This document shows, piece after piece, positions 23,247 through 33,045 of a DNA stretch of 33,109 bases. The notes below the pieces were generated by a model. That model was not told the origin of the DNA. It saw only the letters and a program-made list of their open reading frames with translations, and made no database searches. How positions within the stretch are numbered: the first letter of the stretch is position 1; every line of letters begins with the position of its first letter. The position numbers were made by a program, and so were the translations under genes. Source of the DNA: CAZLYK01 sp964563495 (lineage in GTDB: Bacteria; Acidobacteriota; Blastocatellia; RBC074); the NCBI GenBank assembly GCA_964563495.1, contig CAZLYK010000052.1:1-33109 (forward strand), given 5' to 3'.

Positions 23247-23366
23247 TTGTCCGACAAACCAGATCAGGCGCTATCAACATTTCGCGCCGACGGCGCTCAA
23301 GCACGAAGCTGCTGATTCTATTTGACTTTAACTTGCACTGCCCTCAATTAATTTACGGGTTCAAAT

Positions 23367-24602
23367 ATGCTCAACGCTGAAATCATCGCCATCGGCTCTG
23401 AAATGCTGACGCCGTTTCGCGTCGATACCAACTCACTCTGGCTGACCGAACGGCTCAACTCGATGGGCGTCGACGTCAAGCTCAAAACCGTCGTCGGCGA
23501 CGATGAAGCCCGGCTGGAAGAGGCGATTCGGGACGCCTTGCGCCGGTCGCAGATCATCATCTCAACCGGCGGTCTGGGCCCGACCGAAGATGACATTTCG
23601 CGAAAAATCTTCGCCCGCGTGCTGCGGCGAAGGCTCGTCCTAAACGACCATATTCTGGAGAAGATCCGGAAGCGCTTCGCCAAACGCAACCTGCAAATGC
23701 CCGCCATCAACGAACGCCAGGCGCTCATCCTTGAAGGCGCGCAAATCCTCGAAAACAACAACGGGACGGCGCCGGGGATGATGATCACCGAGGGCAAATG
23801 GACGGTCGTCATGCTGCCGGGGCCGCCCAGAGAGATGAAGCCGATGTTCGAGAGCGCGGTCGCCCCCGCGCTCAAGCATCGCGCCGGAGACGTCCTGATC
23901 GTCCGCCGCAAACTGAGCATCTTCGGCCTGACCGAATCGCGGACTGATGAACTGGCCGCGCCAATCTATACGAAATACAAGAACCCATCGACGACGATCC
24001 TCTTCAAAGACGGCCAGATCGAATTACACCTGACGGCGCAGGCGAAAAACGAGGTCGAAGCCGAGAAGTTGCTCGATGAGCTTGACGGCAAACTGGACGA
24101 CGTCCTCGAAGAGTATATTTATTCTCGCCGCGATGAATCCCTCGAACAGGTCGTCGGCAACCTTTTGAAACTGCGTGGATATACTCTGGCGACCGCGGAA
24201 AGCTGCACGGGCGGGTTACTCGCCGGACGGATTACCGATGTGGCGGGCAGCTCGGAATACTTCCTCGAAGGCGTGGTCAGCTATTCAAATCAGGCCAAGA
24301 CGCGAATCCTGGGCGTGCCCGCGGAGATGATCGAAAAGTACGGCGCCGTCAGTGAGCAGGTAGCCGGGGCGATGGCCAAAGGCGTTCGCAAGCCGGCGAA
24401 TTCGACTTTCGGCATCGGCATCACCGGAATCGCCGGCCCAGGCGGCGGGACCGAGTCCAAACCGGTTGGGCTGGTCTACATTGGAATCGCTGACGACAGC
24501 AACGTCACGGTCCGCAAACTGATCTTCCCCGGTGATCGCCAGTTCATTCGCACACTCGCCGTCAACTCCGCGCTCGATCTGTTGCGAAGAAGGATCAAGT
24601 AA
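23367..24602 (+). CDS. cinA: CinA-family protein with nicotinamide-nucleotide amidase domain
   Basis: A full-length 411-residue CinA. The N-terminal MoCF-like domain (about 1-170) has AIGSEML, STGGLGPTEDD and LPGPPREM; in studied homologues it has ADP-ribose pyrophosphatase activity. The C-terminal PncC domain (about 255-410) has the catalytic-Ser motif AESCTGG and GITGIAGPGGGTESKPVG, which deamidates NMN for NAD recycling. Both domains look intact. No strong ribosome site precedes the ATG. plsY starts 14 nt after its stop, implying a shared message. Confidence 0.95.
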   Translation: MLNAEIIAIGSEMLTPFRVDTNSLWLTERLNSMGVDVKLKTVVGDDEARLEEAIRDALRRSQIIISTGGLGPTEDDISRKIFARVLRRRLVLNDHILEKIRKRFAKRNLQMPAINERQALILEGAQILENNNGTAPGMMITEGKWTVVMLPGPPREMKPMFESAVAPALKHRAGDVLIVRRKLSIFGLTESRTDELAAPIYTKYKNPSTTILFKDGQIELHLTAQAKNEVEAEKLLDELDGKLDDVLEEYIYSRRDESLEQVVGNLLKLRGYTLATAESCTGGLLAGRITDVAGSSEYFLEGVVSYSNQAKTRILGVPAEMIEKYGAVSEQVAGAMAKGVRKPANSTFGIGITGIAGPGGGTESKPVGLVYIGIADDSNVTVRKLIFPGDRQFIRTLAVNSALDLLRRRIK

Positions 24603-24616
24603 GAAGGAGACCGTCA

Positions 24617-25228
24617 ATGACTGCGTTGGCTTTGCTGCTCGCCTATCTGCTCGGCTCGATTCCATTCGGCTACCTGATCGTCAAACTCAAGAGCGGCGCG
24701 GATATTCGTCAAACGGGCAGCGGCGGAACCGGCGCGACCAACGTCTCGCGCAAAGCCGGCAAGAGCGCGGGGATCTTCACGCTCCTGCTCGATGCGCTCA
24801 AAGGCGCGGCGGCGGTCGTGTTGGCGCGATGGCTGACCGGGGACGAAGGCACTTCGTGGGTCGTAGCCGGCGCCGCTGTGCTGGCTGTCATCGGCCACTG
24901 CTTCCCTGTCTGGCTGGGGTTTCGCGCGGGCAAGGGCGTCGCCACGGGACTCGGAGTTTTCCTGGCCATCACCCCGATAGCCGTCCTGCTCTCGGCGCTG
25001 ATCTTTTTCCTGATTGTCTGGCGGACGCGGTACGTCTCGCTCGGTTCGATTCTGGCCGCGGCTTTTGTGCCCGTCTGGTTTTTAATCCAAAATATGGTCT
25101 TCGGGCCGGCGCGGGATTTCGCTCCGATCATGAGCGCCTTATCCGTGGCTTCACTGGTGATCATTGCCAAGCACAGCGAGAATATCAAACGGCTCGTGTC
25201 GGGAGCCGAGAATAAATTTCAATTTTGA
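24617..25228 (+). CDS. plsY: Acyl-phosphate:glycerol-3-phosphate acyltransferase
   Basis: PlsY moves an acyl chain from acyl-phosphate to glycerol 3-phosphate, the first committed step of phospholipid synthesis. The 203-residue integral membrane protein has the three signature loops: LLGSIPFGYLI with SGGTGATN, HCFPVWLGFRAGKGVATGLG, and the late AKHSENIKRL. It has about five hydrophobic spans. AAGGAG precedes the ATG. It sits between cinA and gpsA; gpsA, which makes its substrate, starts 8 nt downstream. Confidence 0.96.
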   Translation: MTALALLLAYLLGSIPFGYLIVKLKSGADIRQTGSGGTGATNVSRKAGKSAGIFTLLLDALKGAAAVVLARWLTGDEGTSWVVAGAAVLAVIGHCFPVWLGFRAGKGVATGLGVFLAITPIAVLLSALIFFLIVWRTRYVSLGSILAAAFVPVWFLIQNMVFGPARDFAPIMSALSVASLVIIAKHSENIKRLVSGAENKFQF

Positions 25229-25236
25229 GATCTGAG

Positions 25237-26235
25237 ATGAAGAAGGTAGCGATCATCGGGGCCGGGAGTTGGGGCACCGCGCTGGCGCTGGTGGCGGCGC
25301 GCTCCGGCAATCATGTGCGCCTCTGGGCTCACAGCGCCGAGATTGCATCCGCGCTCCGGCTCGAACGGGAAAATAGAGTCTACCTGCCGGGTCTCAAATT
25401 GTCCGAGTCAATCTCGCCGACCAACAGCCTGTCCGAAGCGCTCTCCGATGCCGAGGTCGTCTTAACCGTCGTCCCATCGCACTTCTGCCGTGAGATCTAC
25501 CGGCAGATGCTTCCCTTTCTGCGGCCCCAGCTGATTTTGGTTAATGCCACAAAAGGGATAGAGATCGAGACCCGGATGCGCATGGAAGAGGTGATCCGCG
25601 ATGTTTTGCAGGACCACTTCGAGCCGCGCTATGTCGTGCTCTCGGGGCCGAGCTTTGCGCAGGAGGTCGCGAAAGATGAGCCGTGCGCGATTGTCGCCGC
25701 CTCGCATTCGATGGAATACGCCCGGATCGTCCAGGCGACCTTCGCGACCAGTCGATTCCGCGTCTACACAAACACTGACGTGGTCGGCGTCGAGGTCGGC
25801 GGAGCGATCAAGAATGTCATGGCGATCGCCACCGGCGCGGTCAACGGCCTGGGTTTGGGCTATAACAGCGCCGCCGCGCTGGTCACCCGCGGTCTGGCCG
25901 AAATGACGCGCCTCGCCCTTAAACTCGGGGGGAGAGCTGAAACCATGGCCGGGCTCGCCGGAATGGGAGATCTGGTCCTGACCTGCTTCGGCAATCTTTC
26001 ACGCAATCGCCACGTCGGCTACGAGCTCGGCCGCGGCCGCAAACTGGAAGAGATTGTCGGCGAGATGCGTGAGGTCGCCGAAGGCGTCAGAACCGCCAAG
26101 GCTGCACAATTGCTGGCAAAAAAGATTAATGTCGAGATGCCGATCACAAACGGCGTTTATCAGATGCTCTACGAAGGCAAAAGCCCACGCGAGCTGGAAA
26201 TTGAATTGATGGAGCGCCCGCTCAAAGGCGAATAA
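25237..26235 (+). CDS. gpsA: NAD(P)-dependent glycerol-3-phosphate dehydrogenase
   Basis: GpsA reduces dihydroxyacetone phosphate to sn-glycerol 3-phosphate, the backbone for PlsY. The 332-residue protein starts MKKVAIIGAGSWGTALA (Rossmann motif). It carries LSGPSFAQEVAKDEP, the KNVMAIATG segment with the catalytic Lys, and GLAGMGDLVLTC with the later SRNRHVG. I use ATG 25237; an in-frame TTG at 25225 would overlap plsY by 4 nt and is less likely. It is tightly linked to plsY. Confidence 0.96.
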   Translation: MKKVAIIGAGSWGTALALVAARSGNHVRLWAHSAEIASALRLERENRVYLPGLKLSESISPTNSLSEALSDAEVVLTVVPSHFCREIYRQMLPFLRPQLILVNATKGIEIETRMRMEEVIRDVLQDHFEPRYVVLSGPSFAQEVAKDEPCAIVAASHSMEYARIVQATFATSRFRVYTNTDVVGVEVGGAIKNVMAIATGAVNGLGLGYNSAAALVTRGLAEMTRLALKLGGRAETMAGLAGMGDLVLTCFGNLSRNRHVGYELGRGRKLEEIVGEMREVAEGVRTAKAAQLLAKKINVEMPITNGVYQMLYEGKSPRELEIELMERPLKGE

Positions 26236-26298
26236 GAGGAGAAGAGGCCGGATTACAGCAATTTTCTTCCCTGCGGGCTGAGCCAGCTTGAACAAGAA

Positions 26299-26775
26299 AT
26301 GACTGAAACGACACAGGCCAACAAGGTTATCGCGACCAACCGCGAAGCCTATCACAATTACCATATCCTGGAGACCTTCGAAGCCGGGATACAATTGACC
26401 GGGACGGAAGTCAAATCCGCGCGCGCCGGCCGGGTCAACCTCAAAGACGCATACTCACTGGTGCAAGACGGAGAAGCGTGGCTGTTCAATGCCCACATCA
26501 GCCCCTATTCGCACGGCAACCGGCAAAATCACGATCCGATTCGAACGCGCAGGCTCCTCCTCCACAAGCGAGAGATCATCCGCCTTCAATCGAAAATTCA
26601 GGAAAAGGGCCTGACCATCGTGCCGACCAAACTATATCTCAAGGGCAACCTGATCAAATGCGAGCTGGCGATCGCCCGCGGCAAGAAACTTTACGATAAA
26701 CGCGAGAGCGAAGCGCGCAAGACCCAGGAGCGCGAAGCTCGCGCAGCGATCAAGAACCGGATGAAGGCTGAGTAA
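26299..26775 (+). CDS. smpB: SsrA-binding protein
   Basis: SmpB binds tmRNA and delivers it to stalled ribosomes. The 158-residue length is typical. Signature features are NREAYHNYHILETFEAGIQL, TGTEVKSAR, NLKDAY, the AHISPYSHGN loop and the long basic C-terminal tail (ARGKKLYDKRESE onward) that enters the ribosome mRNA channel. No tmRNA gene was recognised in this window. It follows gpsA by 63 nt. Confidence 0.97.
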   Translation: MTETTQANKVIATNREAYHNYHILETFEAGIQLTGTEVKSARAGRVNLKDAYSLVQDGEAWLFNAHISPYSHGNRQNHDPIRTRRLLLHKREIIRLQSKIQEKGLTIVPTKLYLKGNLIKCELAIARGKKLYDKRESEARKTQEREARAAIKNRMKAE

Positions 26776-26871
26776 TTATCGGCTGCCCCTGCGGGGAGGA
26801 GATTGAGTCAAACACTTTTGTTTATTAACTATTGCATAACATTAGTAATAAAATTACAGAGGAGCAATTAA

Positions 26872-28347
26872 ATGGAAGTAAAAGCTGATTTGAGGAAATT
26901 TTATGAGATTGAATGCGATGCGCTGGTGGTTGGAGTCTTCGAAGACGAAAAGCCCGGAGAAGGTGCTCTCGCCGAAATCGACAAGCGGTCCGGCGGGGTG
27001 CTGACCTCTTTGATCGAAACCGGGGAGTTCACCGGTAAATCCGGTGAGACCGCCTACGTTCACAACTCCGGCGAGACAAAAGCGCGCCGCCTGTTGCTGC
27101 TCGGCGCCGGCAAGCAGGAGGAATTCAACACCGACACGGTGCGCAGGATGGCGGGAAACGCAGCCCGCACGCTGCGCGGGAAGAAGGTCCGGACCTTCGC
27201 TTTTTTGCGCCGCTCGCAACTGCCGATCGGTGAGAGCGCGGAGGCGGCGACCGAAGGCGCCCTGCTCTCGCTCTTCGACCCCGATAAATATCACACCGCC
27301 GACAAGACCGAGAGCCACCTCGACCAGATGATTCTCGCCGCCACCGACGGCGACCCAGCCGAATTGAGCGCGGGGATCGAGCGCGGCCGGATCATTGCCG
27401 AAGCGACCAACTTCGCCCGTGATGTGATCAACGAGCCGAGCAACCTCATGACCCCGACTGAGCTGGCCCGCCGCGCCGAAGAGGTAGCGCACGATTTCGG
27501 GCTTGAATTCGATCTCCTCGACGAAGACCGGATGAAGGAGCTCGGCATGGGAGCTCTCCTCGGTGTCGCCCAGGGCAGCGCCGAGCCGGCCAAACTGATC
27601 GTCCTCCGCTACTCACCAAAAACCGCCTCGCCCGAGACCATTGCGATCGTCGGTAAAGGTATCACTTTCGACACCGGCGGCATCTCGATCAAACCCTCCG
27701 AGGGCATGGAGAAGATGAAATACGACATGGCCGGCGGAGCAACGACCATCGCCGCGATGAGGGCGATCGCGCAGCTCAAACCGTCCACGAATGTGATCGG
27801 CATCGTCCCCGCAACTGAGAACATGCCGAGCGGCCGCGCTCAGCGACCCGGAGATGTCGTCAGGGCCATGACCGGAAAAACGATCGAGGTCATCAACACC
27901 GACGCCGAGGGACGCCTCGTCCTGGCCGACGCGGTAGCTTATGCACGTAAACTCGGCGCAACCAGGATCGTCGACCTCGCAACCCTGACCGGAGCGGTCT
28001 CGATCGCGCTCGGCGATGTCTACGTCGCCATTCTCGGCAACGATCAACCCTGGATCGATCAGGTTATGGCGGCTGCTAAAAAATCGGGCGAGAAGTTCTG
28101 GCAATTGCCGCTCGACAAGGAATATCGCGAACAGATCAAGAGCGAAATCGCCGATATCAAAAATATCGGCGGGCGCAAAGCCGGCACCATCACCGGCGCC
28201 TACTTTATCCGGGAGTTCGTCGAAGACACTCCGTGGGCCCATCTGGATATTGCCGGCACGGCGTGGAATGAGAGCAATAAGCCGCATCTTTCGATCGGCC
28301 CGACCGGCGTCTGTGTGCGAACGCTGGTCAATCTGGTCTGTCAATAG
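26872..28347 (+). CDS. pepA: Leucyl aminopeptidase (M17)
   Basis: A cytoplasmic two-metal aminopeptidase of the hexameric M17 family that removes N-terminal residues from peptides. The 491-residue protein has an N-terminal macro-like domain and a C-terminal catalytic domain. That domain contains VGKGITFDTGGISIKPSEGM, the metal and catalytic block NTDAEGRLVLADA, and LATLTGAVSIALG. GAGGAG is well placed before the ATG, and the AT-rich 96 bp upstream could hold a promoter. Its TAG stop is the outer end of a perfect palindromic repeat. Confidence 0.96.
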   Translation: MEVKADLRKFYEIECDALVVGVFEDEKPGEGALAEIDKRSGGVLTSLIETGEFTGKSGETAYVHNSGETKARRLLLLGAGKQEEFNTDTVRRMAGNAARTLRGKKVRTFAFLRRSQLPIGESAEAATEGALLSLFDPDKYHTADKTESHLDQMILAATDGDPAELSAGIERGRIIAEATNFARDVINEPSNLMTPTELARRAEEVAHDFGLEFDLLDEDRMKELGMGALLGVAQGSAEPAKLIVLRYSPKTASPETIAIVGKGITFDTGGISIKPSEGMEKMKYDMAGGATTIAAMRAIAQLKPSTNVIGIVPATENMPSGRAQRPGDVVRAMTGKTIEVINTDAEGRLVLADAVAYARKLGATRIVDLATLTGAVSIALGDVYVAILGNDQPWIDQVMAAAKKSGEKFWQLPLDKEYREQIKSEIADIKNIGGRKAGTITGAYFIREFVEDTPWAHLDIAGTAWNESNKPHLSIGPTGVCVRTLVNLVCQ

Positions 28348-28429
28348 ACAGGATCGACAAGATTGTTGCAGGATTTGACCAGATCAAGTCTGGTCAAATC
28401 CTGCAACAATCTTGTCGATCCTGTCTATT
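28343..28429. repeat. GACAGGATT-family palindrome, copy 7, perfect
   Basis: The 41-bp arms 28343-28383 and 28389-28429 are identical at every position, with the loop TCAAG. This is the best-preserved copy and probably the youngest. The TAG of its left end is the pepA stop codon. The aldolase ATG is about 50 nt beyond it. Confidence 0.97.
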
Positions 28430-28480
28430 CGCAGTATTATTTCTGTTTACTTCTCACCATCCCCAGGGAGTATCAAAACA

Positions 28481-29551
<1,071 letters not shown>

Positions 29552-29553
29552 TT

Positions 29554-29620
29554 AATAGACAGGATTGACGGGATTTGTGCAGGATTTGACAAGATAGATT
29601 CATGTCAAATCCTGTCTATT
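29554..29620. repeat. GACAGGATT-family palindrome, copy 8, with a 20-bp deletion in one arm
   Basis: The left arm (29554-29590, 37 bp) is complete. The right arm (29604-29620) has only 17 bp, matching the inner 7 and outer 10 bases of the left arm. Exactly 20 bp, two repeat units, are missing, as expected from recombination between two ATCCTG copies. It lies 2 nt after the aldolase stop and 12 nt before the glpK start. Confidence 0.9.
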
Positions 29621-29632
29621 CAGAGAGAAAAT

Positions 29633-31117
29633 ATGCCCAATTACATTTTAGCCCTCGATCAGGGCACCACTTCATCGCGCGCCATTTTGTTCGATCGCGC
29701 GGGACGCATCTGTAGCGTTGCTCAACAGGAATTTCCGCAGATTTTTCCGCAGGCCGGGTGGGTCGAGCACGGCCCTGAATCGATCTGGGCCTCACAGCTC
29801 GATTGCGCACGCCAGGCGCTGGTGAAAGCCAACATCGGCGCCGGCGACGTCGCTGCCATCGGCATCACCAATCAACGTGAAACCACGATCATCTGGGATC
29901 GCGCCACCGGCCAACCGATCCATAACGCGATCGTCTGGCAATGCCGGCGCACAGCGCCGATCTGCGAGAAGCTGAAAAAAGAGAAGTTCGATCGCGTCAT
30001 CCGGAAAAAGACCGGGCTGGTCACCGACGCCTACTTTTCCGGGACCAAGGTCGCCTGGCTGCTCGACAACGTCAAAGACGCGAGGGAGCGAGCCAGAGAC
30101 GGACGGCTCGCCTTCGGCAACGTCGACACCTGGCTGATCAACCGGCTGAGCGGTGGCAGGGTCCACGTTACCGACCCCTCGAACGCCTCGCGCACCCTGC
30201 TCTACGATATACGCAAAGAGAGGTGGGATGACGAGATACTCAAGAAACTGCGCATCCCCTCCTCATTACTCCCCGAGGTCAAATCCTCGTCCGAAATTTA
30301 TGCGGAAACAGACCCGGAACTTTTCGGCGTTCCGATCCCGATCGCGGGCGACGCCGGAGACCAGCAGGCGGCCCTCTTCGGCCAGGCGTGTTTCAAACCC
30401 GGCATGATGAAGAATACATACGGCACCGGTTGTTTTCTGCTCATGAACACGGGCGAGTCGGCGAAAGCATCGAAGACCGGCCTGCTCACCACGATTGCCT
30501 GGCGCTCCAACCGGCGGACCGAATACGCGCTCGAGGGCAGCGTCTTCATCGCCGGCGCGGCGGTTCAATGGCTGCGCGACGGACTGGGCATCATCAACAA
30601 TGCGGCCGAGACCGAGGCTCTGGCGGCTTCCGTCAGCGACAACCACGGCGTCTATTTCGTTCCGGCTTTCGTCGGATTGGGCGCGCCATACTGGGATCAG
30701 GATGCGCGCGGGACGATCGTCGGCCTGACGCGCGGAGCCGGACGGGCTCACCTGGCCCGCGCCGCGATCGAAGCCATGGCTTATCAAACCCGCGATGTCG
30801 TCGAATGCATGCAGCGCGATTCCGGGATCAAGGCCAAAGAACTGCGAGTCGACGGCGGGGCCGCCCGCAATGATTTCCTCTGCCAGTTCCAGGCCGATAT
30901 CCTGGGCATCCCCGTCGTTCGCCCGGAGATTACCGAGACCACGGCCCTCGGCGCTGCCTATCTGGCTGGCCTCGCCGTCGGTTTCTGGAAGAGCGAAAAA
31001 GAGATCGCACAACAATGGAAGGTCGAAAAACGCTTTGACCCGATCATGAAGAAGAGCGAACGCGAGCAGTTATACGCCGGCTGGCAGACGGCCGTCGTGC
31101 GCGCTCGCACCCTGTAA
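29633..31117 (+). CDS. glpK: Glycerol kinase
   Basis: GlpK phosphorylates glycerol to sn-glycerol 3-phosphate with ATP. The 494-residue FGGY-family protein has the N-terminal DQGTTSSRAILFD phosphate loop, GITNQRET, WQCRRT, GNVDTWL, AGDAGDQQAALFGQ, and the C-terminal VDGGAARNDFLCQFQADILG and ETTALGAAYLAGLA motifs. AGAGAG precedes the ATG. The product can feed PlsY or enter lower glycolysis after oxidation. No glycerol facilitator gene is seen here. A repeat half-copy begins 1 nt after its stop. Confidence 0.97.
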   Translation: MPNYILALDQGTTSSRAILFDRAGRICSVAQQEFPQIFPQAGWVEHGPESIWASQLDCARQALVKANIGAGDVAAIGITNQRETTIIWDRATGQPIHNAIVWQCRRTAPICEKLKKEKFDRVIRKKTGLVTDAYFSGTKVAWLLDNVKDARERARDGRLAFGNVDTWLINRLSGGRVHVTDPSNASRTLLYDIRKERWDDEILKKLRIPSSLLPEVKSSSEIYAETDPELFGVPIPIAGDAGDQQAALFGQACFKPGMMKNTYGTGCFLLMNTGESAKASKTGLLTTIAWRSNRRTEYALEGSVFIAGAAVQWLRDGLGIINNAAETEALAASVSDNHGVYFVPAFVGLGAPYWDQDARGTIVGLTRGAGRAHLARAAIEAMAYQTRDVVECMQRDSGIKAKELRVDGGAARNDFLCQFQADILGIPVVRPEITETTALGAAYLAGLAVGFWKSEKEIAQQWKVEKRFDPIMKKSEREQLYAGWQTAVVRARTL

Positions 31118-31118
31118 G

Positions 31119-31152
31119 TAGACGGGATAAACAAGATTGATTCAGGATTGAC
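31119..31152 (+). repeat. Half-copy of the GACAGGATT-family repeat (copy 9)
   Basis: One arm only (TAGACGGGAT, AAACAAGATT, GATTCAGGATTGAC); no inverted partner follows. Its last AGGA lies 5 nt before ATG 31153, so the repeat appears to provide the ribosome-binding site of the next gene. Confidence 0.75.
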
Positions 31153-32835
31153 ATGATCAGAGGTATCGCTGTTTTATCGATGACCGCCTGCCTGGGTGCG
31201 GTGTTTTTCTATCACGCGCCGTCTCAGGATTCAATCCGCATCACCTTTACCGACGCCGCCAAAGCCGCGGGAATCAATTTCACCAGCGCCTCCTCAGCCG
31301 AAAAAAGGTATATCGTTGAAAGCATGAACGGCGGAGTAGCGCTCTTCGATTTCGATCATGACGGTTGGCTCGACATCTACCTCCTCAACTCCTACTCCGT
31401 TGAAGCCGCCCTTGCCAAAAAGCCCCGCCCGCCGGCCGCGCTCTACCGCAACCTGGGTAGCGGCAAATTCGAGGACGTGACCGTCAGGGCCGGATTGTCC
31501 GACCCCGGCTGGGCCATGGGAGTCTCGGTCGCCGATTATGACAACGACGGATTCGACGATCTCTACATCACCTGCTTCGGCCCGAACAGGCTTTATCGTA
31601 ATTTGGGGAACGGCAAATTCGAAGACGTGACGGCGAAAGCCGGGGTCGGCGATCCACGGTTTTCGACCGGTTCGGGCTGGGGTGATTATGATCTGGACGG
31701 TGATCTGGATCTGTATGTTTCGAATTACGTAGATTTCAAGCTCGATGATCTGCCCCAGTTCGGCAAGGGCGATCTCTGCAGATATCGCAATGTCCCGGTC
31801 CAATGCGGCCCCCGCGGGCTGCCCGGCGCTGGCGACGTACTTTACCGCAACAATGGCAATGGCACATTTACAGATGTGACCAAACAGGCCAAGGTCGAAG
31901 ATACCGGGGGATATTACGGCCTTGGCGTCACCTGGACCGATTTCGATGATGACGGATGGCCGGATATTTATGTCGCCAACGACGCGACCCCGAATTATGC
32001 ATACCGCAATAATCACGACGGCACATTTTCCGAGACCGGGTTGGCACTCGGCGTGGCGGTCGATGAAAACGGAGTCGAACAGGGCAGCATGGGCATCTCG
32101 ATCGGTGATTATGATCGTGACTCGCTTCTCGACCTGGTCGTCACCAATTTCTCCGAACAGTACAACACGATCTATCACAAACAGGGCGACGGTGCTTACA
32201 CGGATGCGTCCAGAAGCTCGAAGACAGCCGATGTGAGCATGCCCTATGTCGGCTGGGGCGTGAAGTTCTTCGATCCGGACAATGACGGGTGGCTGGATTT
32301 ACTGGTCGTCAATGGGCACGTCTACCCGCAGATCGAAGGGGCATATCCCGGCGGGATGTATCGCCAGCGCATGCTTTTCTATCGCAACCTGCGCAATGGG
32401 ACATTCTCTGAATGTGCAGCGGAGATGGGTGCCGCGCTTAACCAGCGCTGGGCGTCCCGCGGCGCGGCTTTCGGCGATTATGATGAAGATGGCGATGTCG
32501 ATGTCATCGTCAATAACCTGGATGGCCCGCCGGCTCTCCTCAGAAACGACGGCGGATCGAAATCGGGCCACTGGATCCGGCTCAAATTGACGGGGTCAAA
32601 ATCCAACCGTAACGCCGTCGGAGCCCGCGTGACCTTGAAAGCCGGCGGGCTGACACAGATCGATGAGGTGCGCGCGGGGGACAGTTACCTCTCGCATTCC
32701 GACTGGCGGCTTCACTTCGGGCTGGGCGGCGCGACAGTCGTCGATGAGATCATCGTCAAATGGCCCGCCGGCGGCGTCGAGAAACTCACCAAAATCCCCG
32801 CCGACCAGGTGTTGAAGATCATTGAGAAGAAATAG
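31153..32835 (+). CDS. Exported CRTAC1-like protein: FG-GAP/VCBS repeats plus ASPIC/UnbV domain
   Basis: A 560-residue secreted protein with an N-terminal signal peptide (hydrophobic residues 4-20). At least seven calcium-loop FG-GAP/VCBS units follow (DFDHDGWLDIYLLN, DYDNDGFDDLYI, DYDLDGDLDLYVSN, DFDDDGWPDIYVAND, DYDRDSLLDLVVTN, DPDNDGWLDLLVVNG, DYDEDGDVDVIVNN), expected to form a beta-propeller. The C-terminal ASPIC/UnbV domain (about 475-560) has NAVGARVTLKAGG and ends in a WPAGGVEKL motif. Such proteins are abundant in Acidobacteria; proposed roles are adhesion and binding, but none is established here. The TAG stop lies in a palindromic repeat. Confidence 0.93.
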   Translation: MIRGIAVLSMTACLGAVFFYHAPSQDSIRITFTDAAKAAGINFTSASSAEKRYIVESMNGGVALFDFDHDGWLDIYLLNSYSVEAALAKKPRPPAALYRNLGSGKFEDVTVRAGLSDPGWAMGVSVADYDNDGFDDLYITCFGPNRLYRNLGNGKFEDVTAKAGVGDPRFSTGSGWGDYDLDGDLDLYVSNYVDFKLDDLPQFGKGDLCRYRNVPVQCGPRGLPGAGDVLYRNNGNGTFTDVTKQAKVEDTGGYYGLGVTWTDFDDDGWPDIYVANDATPNYAYRNNHDGTFSETGLALGVAVDENGVEQGSMGISIGDYDRDSLLDLVVTNFSEQYNTIYHKQGDGAYTDASRSSKTADVSMPYVGWGVKFFDPDNDGWLDLLVVNGHVYPQIEGAYPGGMYRQRMLFYRNLRNGTFSECAAEMGAALNQRWASRGAAFGDYDEDGDVDVIVNNLDGPPALLRNDGGSKSGHWIRLKLTGSKSNRNAVGARVTLKAGGLTQIDEVRAGDSYLSHSDWRLHFGLGGATVVDEIIVKWPAGGVEKLTKIPADQVLKIIEKK

Positions 32836-32865
32836 ACAGGATTGACAGGATTTTTGCAGGATTAT

Positions 32866-32923
32866 AGCAAGTTTCACGTTTGTGCGACCGCGTCCTCGCG
32901 GTCGCACAAACGTGAAACTTGCT
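32866..32923. repeat. Perfect 27-bp inverted repeat inside copy 10
   Basis: The arms 32866-32892 and 32897-32923 match fully around TCCT. It begins AGCAAGTTTCACG and has a GC-rich tip. It is unrelated to the host repeat and lies inside the segment inserted into it. Confidence 0.95.
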
Positions 32924-32963
32924 GCCGCAGGGTAAGCATTGATTGATGACCAATGCGATCAGC

Positions 32964-33045
32964 GCGGTTTTCAGTTTCATGCGTCCTGTCGGACGCCCTC
33001 CCTGACGGTCGTGCGTCTGACAGGACGCATGAAACTGAAAGCCGC
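32964..33045. repeat. 33-bp inverted repeat inside copy 10
   Basis: The arms 32964-32996 and 33013-33045 match at 31 of 33 positions, both mismatches giving G-U in one RNA strand, with a 16-nt loop. Its CAGTTTCATGCG stretch resembles the AAGTTTCACG of the neighbouring 27-bp palindrome, so the two may be related REP-like units. Confidence 0.9.

Noticed and set aside
23340..23366. tRNA T-loop-like GGGTTCAAAT
   Set aside because: The flanks cannot form a T-stem and no acceptor, D or anticodon arms are found nearby.
23127..23380. Two overlapping 62-residue frames before cinA
   Set aside because: They run through the GCTCC repeat units and have no ribosome site or recognisable protein features.
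28412..28480. N-terminal extension of the aldolase
   Set aside because: It is encoded by the right arm of copy 7, and a ribosome site precedes ATG 28481.
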